Shown: in pieces, positions 4,037-6,064 of the stretch
Numbering within the stretch: position 1 is the stretch's first letter
Layout of the letters: each line of letters begins with the position of its first letter
Source of the DNA: Acidobacteriota bacterium
Lineage (GTDB): Bacteria > Acidobacteriota > Vicinamibacteria > Vicinamibacterales > Vicinamibacteraceae
Direction of reading: 5' to 3'
DNA length: 6,064 bases
Assembly: GCA_013695405.1 (NCBI GenBank)
Contig: JACDAO010000033.1
Span: forward strand, 1 to 6,064
The notes under the pieces: generated by a model
What the model saw: only the letters and a program-made list of their open reading frames with translations
Told to the model about the DNA's origin: nothing
Database searches by the model: none
Program-made: the position numbers and the translations under genes

Positions 4037-5893
4037 CTAGCCCATGGCAGCACGGACGTAGTGGTCGACATTGCTGGCCAGCACGTCGAGTGGCACGTTC
4101 CCGCCAAGGACCACCGTGTCGTTGAAGGCCTTGTCGACAAACGCCGAGCCCAGCGTCGTCCTGGCCTTTTCCCGCTGGCGGTTGATCTCGCTGTGCCCGA
4201 CCTTGTAGCCGCACGCCTGTCCCGGCCACGAGCAATAGCGATCGACCTCGCTGGCGACTTCGAGCGGATTGGATCCGTTCACCTCGACGAAGAACTGCAC
4301 GCCCTGCTCGCGCGTCCAGCGTTTGGCGTGAAGCCCGGTATCGACGACGAGCCGACAGGCCCGGAAGGCAATCGACTGGAGATAGCCGAGCCGTCCGACC
4401 GCATCGTTCTCGAACGCCCCGAGCTCGTCGGCCAGTTGCTCCGCATAGAGCGCCCAGCCTTCGGAGTACGCATTGAACGCGAGCATCTGCCGGATCAGCG
4501 GCATCTCGTGGGTGTACTCGCCCTGCCAGATGTGGCCGGGAATCGCTTCATGAAACGTCAGGTCGGCAAGACTGTACCGGCTGTGCAGGTCTGTCGTCCG
4601 CAGGTTGATCCAGAAGCGGCCGGGGATCGTGCCGTCGACGGCGCCGGCGCCGCCGTACGCGGCGGGCGCGCCCGGTTCTTCTTCGGGCGGCAGCCGTTTC
4701 ACTTCCATGTTCGGCTTGACGACGGTATTGAAGGCGCGGGGCATCTGCGCGCGAATCCAGTCGAGGCGATTCTGAATGAACGCCATGATCTCGGCGCGGC
4801 CCTTGTCGCCCTCGGGGAACGTGTAGCGCGGGTCCTTCGCCAGTGCCTGCATGCGCGCGCCGACGGTCCCCTGCGTGTAGCCCGCGCCCTTCAGGATTTC
4901 GTCCATGCGCGCGTGCAGCAACTGCAGCTCGCGCCGGCCCATCTCGTGGACCTCGTCGGGTGACATGCTGGTGGTCGTCGACGCCTTCAGCGCCCACCGG
5001 TAGTACTCCTCGCCGCCGGGCCTCGCCCACATGCCGGCATCGACCGTGGCAATCGCACGCTGCGCCTGCAGTTCCGCCAATTGCTGCTCGAGTGCCGGCG
5101 CGATCTCCTTCGCCGCGATGCCCCGGGCGCGGTCTGCCCAGGGGCCTGGAATGGTCTTCGTGCGCCGCTCGATCGACTCGACGAGCGTGCCACCCTCGCG
5201 CGTGCCCTTGATCGCGAGACGCAGCTGCGCGAGCGCCTTGTCGAGCAGGAACGCCGGTGGCACCAGTCCCTTCGCGCGTGCCGCCTGCACGCGGCCAAGC
5301 TCTCCCGCGAGCTGCTTCGCGTAGGACTGCAGCCTGGCCAGGTACCCCTCGGCATCCACGGCCTGTTCGATGCGGTGCTCGGCATCGAGGAACCGCGGCA
5401 CGTCGAGATAGGCCCCGACGTTCTGGACGACCACGTACGGCGTGATACGCCATCCGCCGACAGGGACGTCGCCGTATGGCATCGCGAAGCCCTCGAGCGC
5501 AGTGGCATACGCACTGCGCACGACTTCCAGGCTGGTTCGGCTCGCGTGCGAGAGTCCCGAGGCGTCGAACGCCGTGGCCCGCTCCAGGTCACGCCGCAGC
5601 TGGCTCGCCATCTGCTGCTGCCCGTCCGCGGAGCGATCCATCAGCTGCGATCGAAGGTTGGCTCTGGCGCCCGTATCGAGGCCGAGCGATGTGGCCGTCT
5701 CTGGCACGCGCCGCAGCAGGTTGTTACCGATGTCATCGAGCAACGCGCGCGCGTCGGCCTCGGTGCTTGTCGACGAAGCGGTTGGCGACGGCGGCGCCGC
5801 CGGCTCCTGACTGCATGCGGAGACCAGGGGAGCGGTGGCGGTGCCCGCGAGTGCGACGATGGCCTGGCGACGATTCAACAAGGAATGCGACAT
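4037..5893 (-). CDS. DUF885 family metallopeptidase-like lipoprotein, Tat-exported
   Basis: A 618-residue protein of the DUF885 family, which resembles zinc metallopeptidases and is found as periplasmic or outer-membrane-anchored lipoproteins in Acidobacteriota, Proteobacteria and others. The N-terminus has a twin-arginine motif (NRRQ, 7-10), a hydrophobic stretch 11-25 and a lipobox VSAC with Cys27 as the lipidation site, then a Pro/Ser/Thr-rich linker (28-45). The body is largely helical. The catalytic signature is TFHEAIPGHIWQ (446-457), with His448, Glu449 and His454 in the HExxxxH arrangement typical of DUF885. YSEGWALYAEQL (476-487) follows and probably supplies the third zinc ligand (a Glu). 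Further family blocks are DTGLHAKRWTREQ (518-530) and EVDRYCSWPGQACGYKVG (549-566). All key residues are present, so it should be active; the peptide substrate is unknown. The ATG at 5893 is the only good start but has a weak ribosome-binding site (GGAGG is 17 bases away). It leads the unit with DUF1080. Confidence 0.95.
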   Translation of the reverse strand: MSHSLLNRRQAIVALAGTATAPLVSACSQEPAAPPSPTASSTSTEADARALLDDIGNNLLRRVPETATSLGLDTGARANLRSQLMDRSADGQQQMASQLRRDLERATAFDASGLSHASRTSLEVVRSAYATALEGFAMPYGDVPVGGWRITPYVVVQNVGAYLDVPRFLDAEHRIEQAVDAEGYLARLQSYAKQLAGELGRVQAARAKGLVPPAFLLDKALAQLRLAIKGTREGGTLVESIERRTKTIPGPWADRARGIAAKEIAPALEQQLAELQAQRAIATVDAGMWARPGGEEYYRWALKASTTTSMSPDEVHEMGRRELQLLHARMDEILKGAGYTQGTVGARMQALAKDPRYTFPEGDKGRAEIMAFIQNRLDWIRAQMPRAFNTVVKPNMEVKRLPPEEEPGAPAAYGGAGAVDGTIPGRFWINLRTTDLHSRYSLADLTFHEAIPGHIWQGEYTHEMPLIRQMLAFNAYSEGWALYAEQLADELGAFENDAVGRLGYLQSIAFRACRLVVDTGLHAKRWTREQGVQFFVEVNGSNPLEVASEVDRYCSWPGQACGYKVGHSEINRQREKARTTLGSAFVDKAFNDTVVLGGNVPLDVLASNVDHYVRAAMG

Positions 5894-6064
5894 GGCTTAC
5901 TTTAGAACGTCCTCCAAGAATCCTCTCGCGCTCTTCATCTTTCTTCCGGTGGCGTTCGTCGCGTGGATTCTGTGGGTCAATCTGCGCGCCGGTCAGTACA
6001 CGCTCGAGAGCCGCGGCCCTCTGGCGAACGCGTCGGCGACCTGCAGACCAAGGGGGCCATACCC
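5892..6064 (+). CDS. Possible membrane-anchored ORF running off the right edge
   Basis: An ATG at 5892 with AAGGA 7 bases upstream opens a plus-strand frame with no stop before the window end (57 codons). It begins MAYFRTSSKN, then has a hydrophobic span from about 11 to 31 (PLALFIFLPVAFVAWILWVNL), which would be one membrane helix, followed by RAGQYTLESRG. After about residue 48 the composition worsens (SATCRPRGPYP), while another frame reads GERVGDLQTKGAIP, so a frameshift is possible. Its ATG overlaps the DUF885 ATG on the other strand by two bases, leaving no room for ordinary divergent promoters unless its promoter lies inside DUF885. It cannot easily coexist with the minus-strand tail at 5993-6064. 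No family recognised. Confidence 0.38.
   Translation, partial: MAYFRTSSKNPLALFIFLPVAFVAWILWVNLRAGQYTLESRGPLANASATCRPRGPY
5993..6064 (-). CDS. Possible C-terminal tail of an upstream gene (edge-truncated)
   Basis: Reading inward from the right edge on the minus strand, one frame gives GYGPLGLQVADAFARGPRLS then SVY and a TGA at 5993, with G/C-rich third positions like the neighbouring DUF885 gene. If real, it would be the last 23 codons of a gene transcribed in the same direction, 99 bases before DUF885, in line with every other gene here. Too short to assign a family. It competes with the plus-strand ORF at 5892-6064. Confidence 0.35.
   Translation of the reverse strand, partial: GYGPLGLQVADAFARGPRLSSVY

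Noticed and set aside
3961..4140. 60-residue N-terminal extension of the DUF1080 protein from an ATG at 4140
   Set aside because: It would overlap the end of DUF885 in another frame and bury the signal peptide. The ATG at 3960 has its own AGGAG and a normal signal sequence.
3350..4963. 537-codon plus-strand open frame
   Set aside because: It runs antisense to the DUF1080 and DUF885 genes, both of which carry full family motifs on the minus strand. Its translation has no domain-like pattern; long antisense frames are common in GC-rich DNA.
5081..5905. 274-codon plus-strand open frame
   Set aside because: Antisense shadow of the N-terminal half of DUF885, rich in Arg, with no recognisable motif or ribosome-binding site.

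Overview
This is a GC-rich bacterial window in which every well-supported gene lies on the minus strand, so transcription runs from the right edge toward the left. The gene types resemble the genomes of GC-rich soil Acidobacteriota (Vicinamibacteria-like): secreted DUF885 and DUF1080 hydrolases, and a secreted protein that starts like a peptidase-MA/TolB-type protein. That lineage is an inference from gene content, because no rRNA or other marker gene is present.

Right part (about 3004-6064): a Tat-type lipoprotein of the DUF885 metallopeptidase-like family (4037-5893) is followed 76 bases later by a secreted DUF1080/3-keto-disaccharide hydrolase (3004-3960). They look like a two-gene unit for degradation outside the cytoplasm. 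At the extreme right, two incompatible partial reading frames compete: the tail of a minus-strand gene and a plus-strand membrane-anchored ORF whose ATG overlaps the DUF885 start codon.

Middle part (512-2676): a compact run of accessory-type genes. In transcription order these are a four-helix small membrane protein, a possible short ORF or gene remnant, an ADP-ribosylglycohydrolase whose best start is a CTG preceded by a near-perfect Shine-Dalgarno sequence, a DUF6883 protein, and a DUF4926 protein starting 3 bases after the DUF6883 stop. The last two have the layout of a toxin-antitoxin or effector-immunity pair. The glycohydrolase next to them raises the possibility of an ADP-ribosylation-linked module, but nothing in the sequence proves that.

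Left part (1-380): the N-terminal 126 codons of a secreted protein with a clear signal peptide and strong ribosome-binding site, cut by the window edge. The 327-base gap 2677-3003 holds no convincing gene, but it has a 14-base palindrome and a GC-rich hairpin ahead of the membrane-protein gene. I found no tRNA, rRNA, CRISPR array, insertion sequence or convincing intrinsic terminator.
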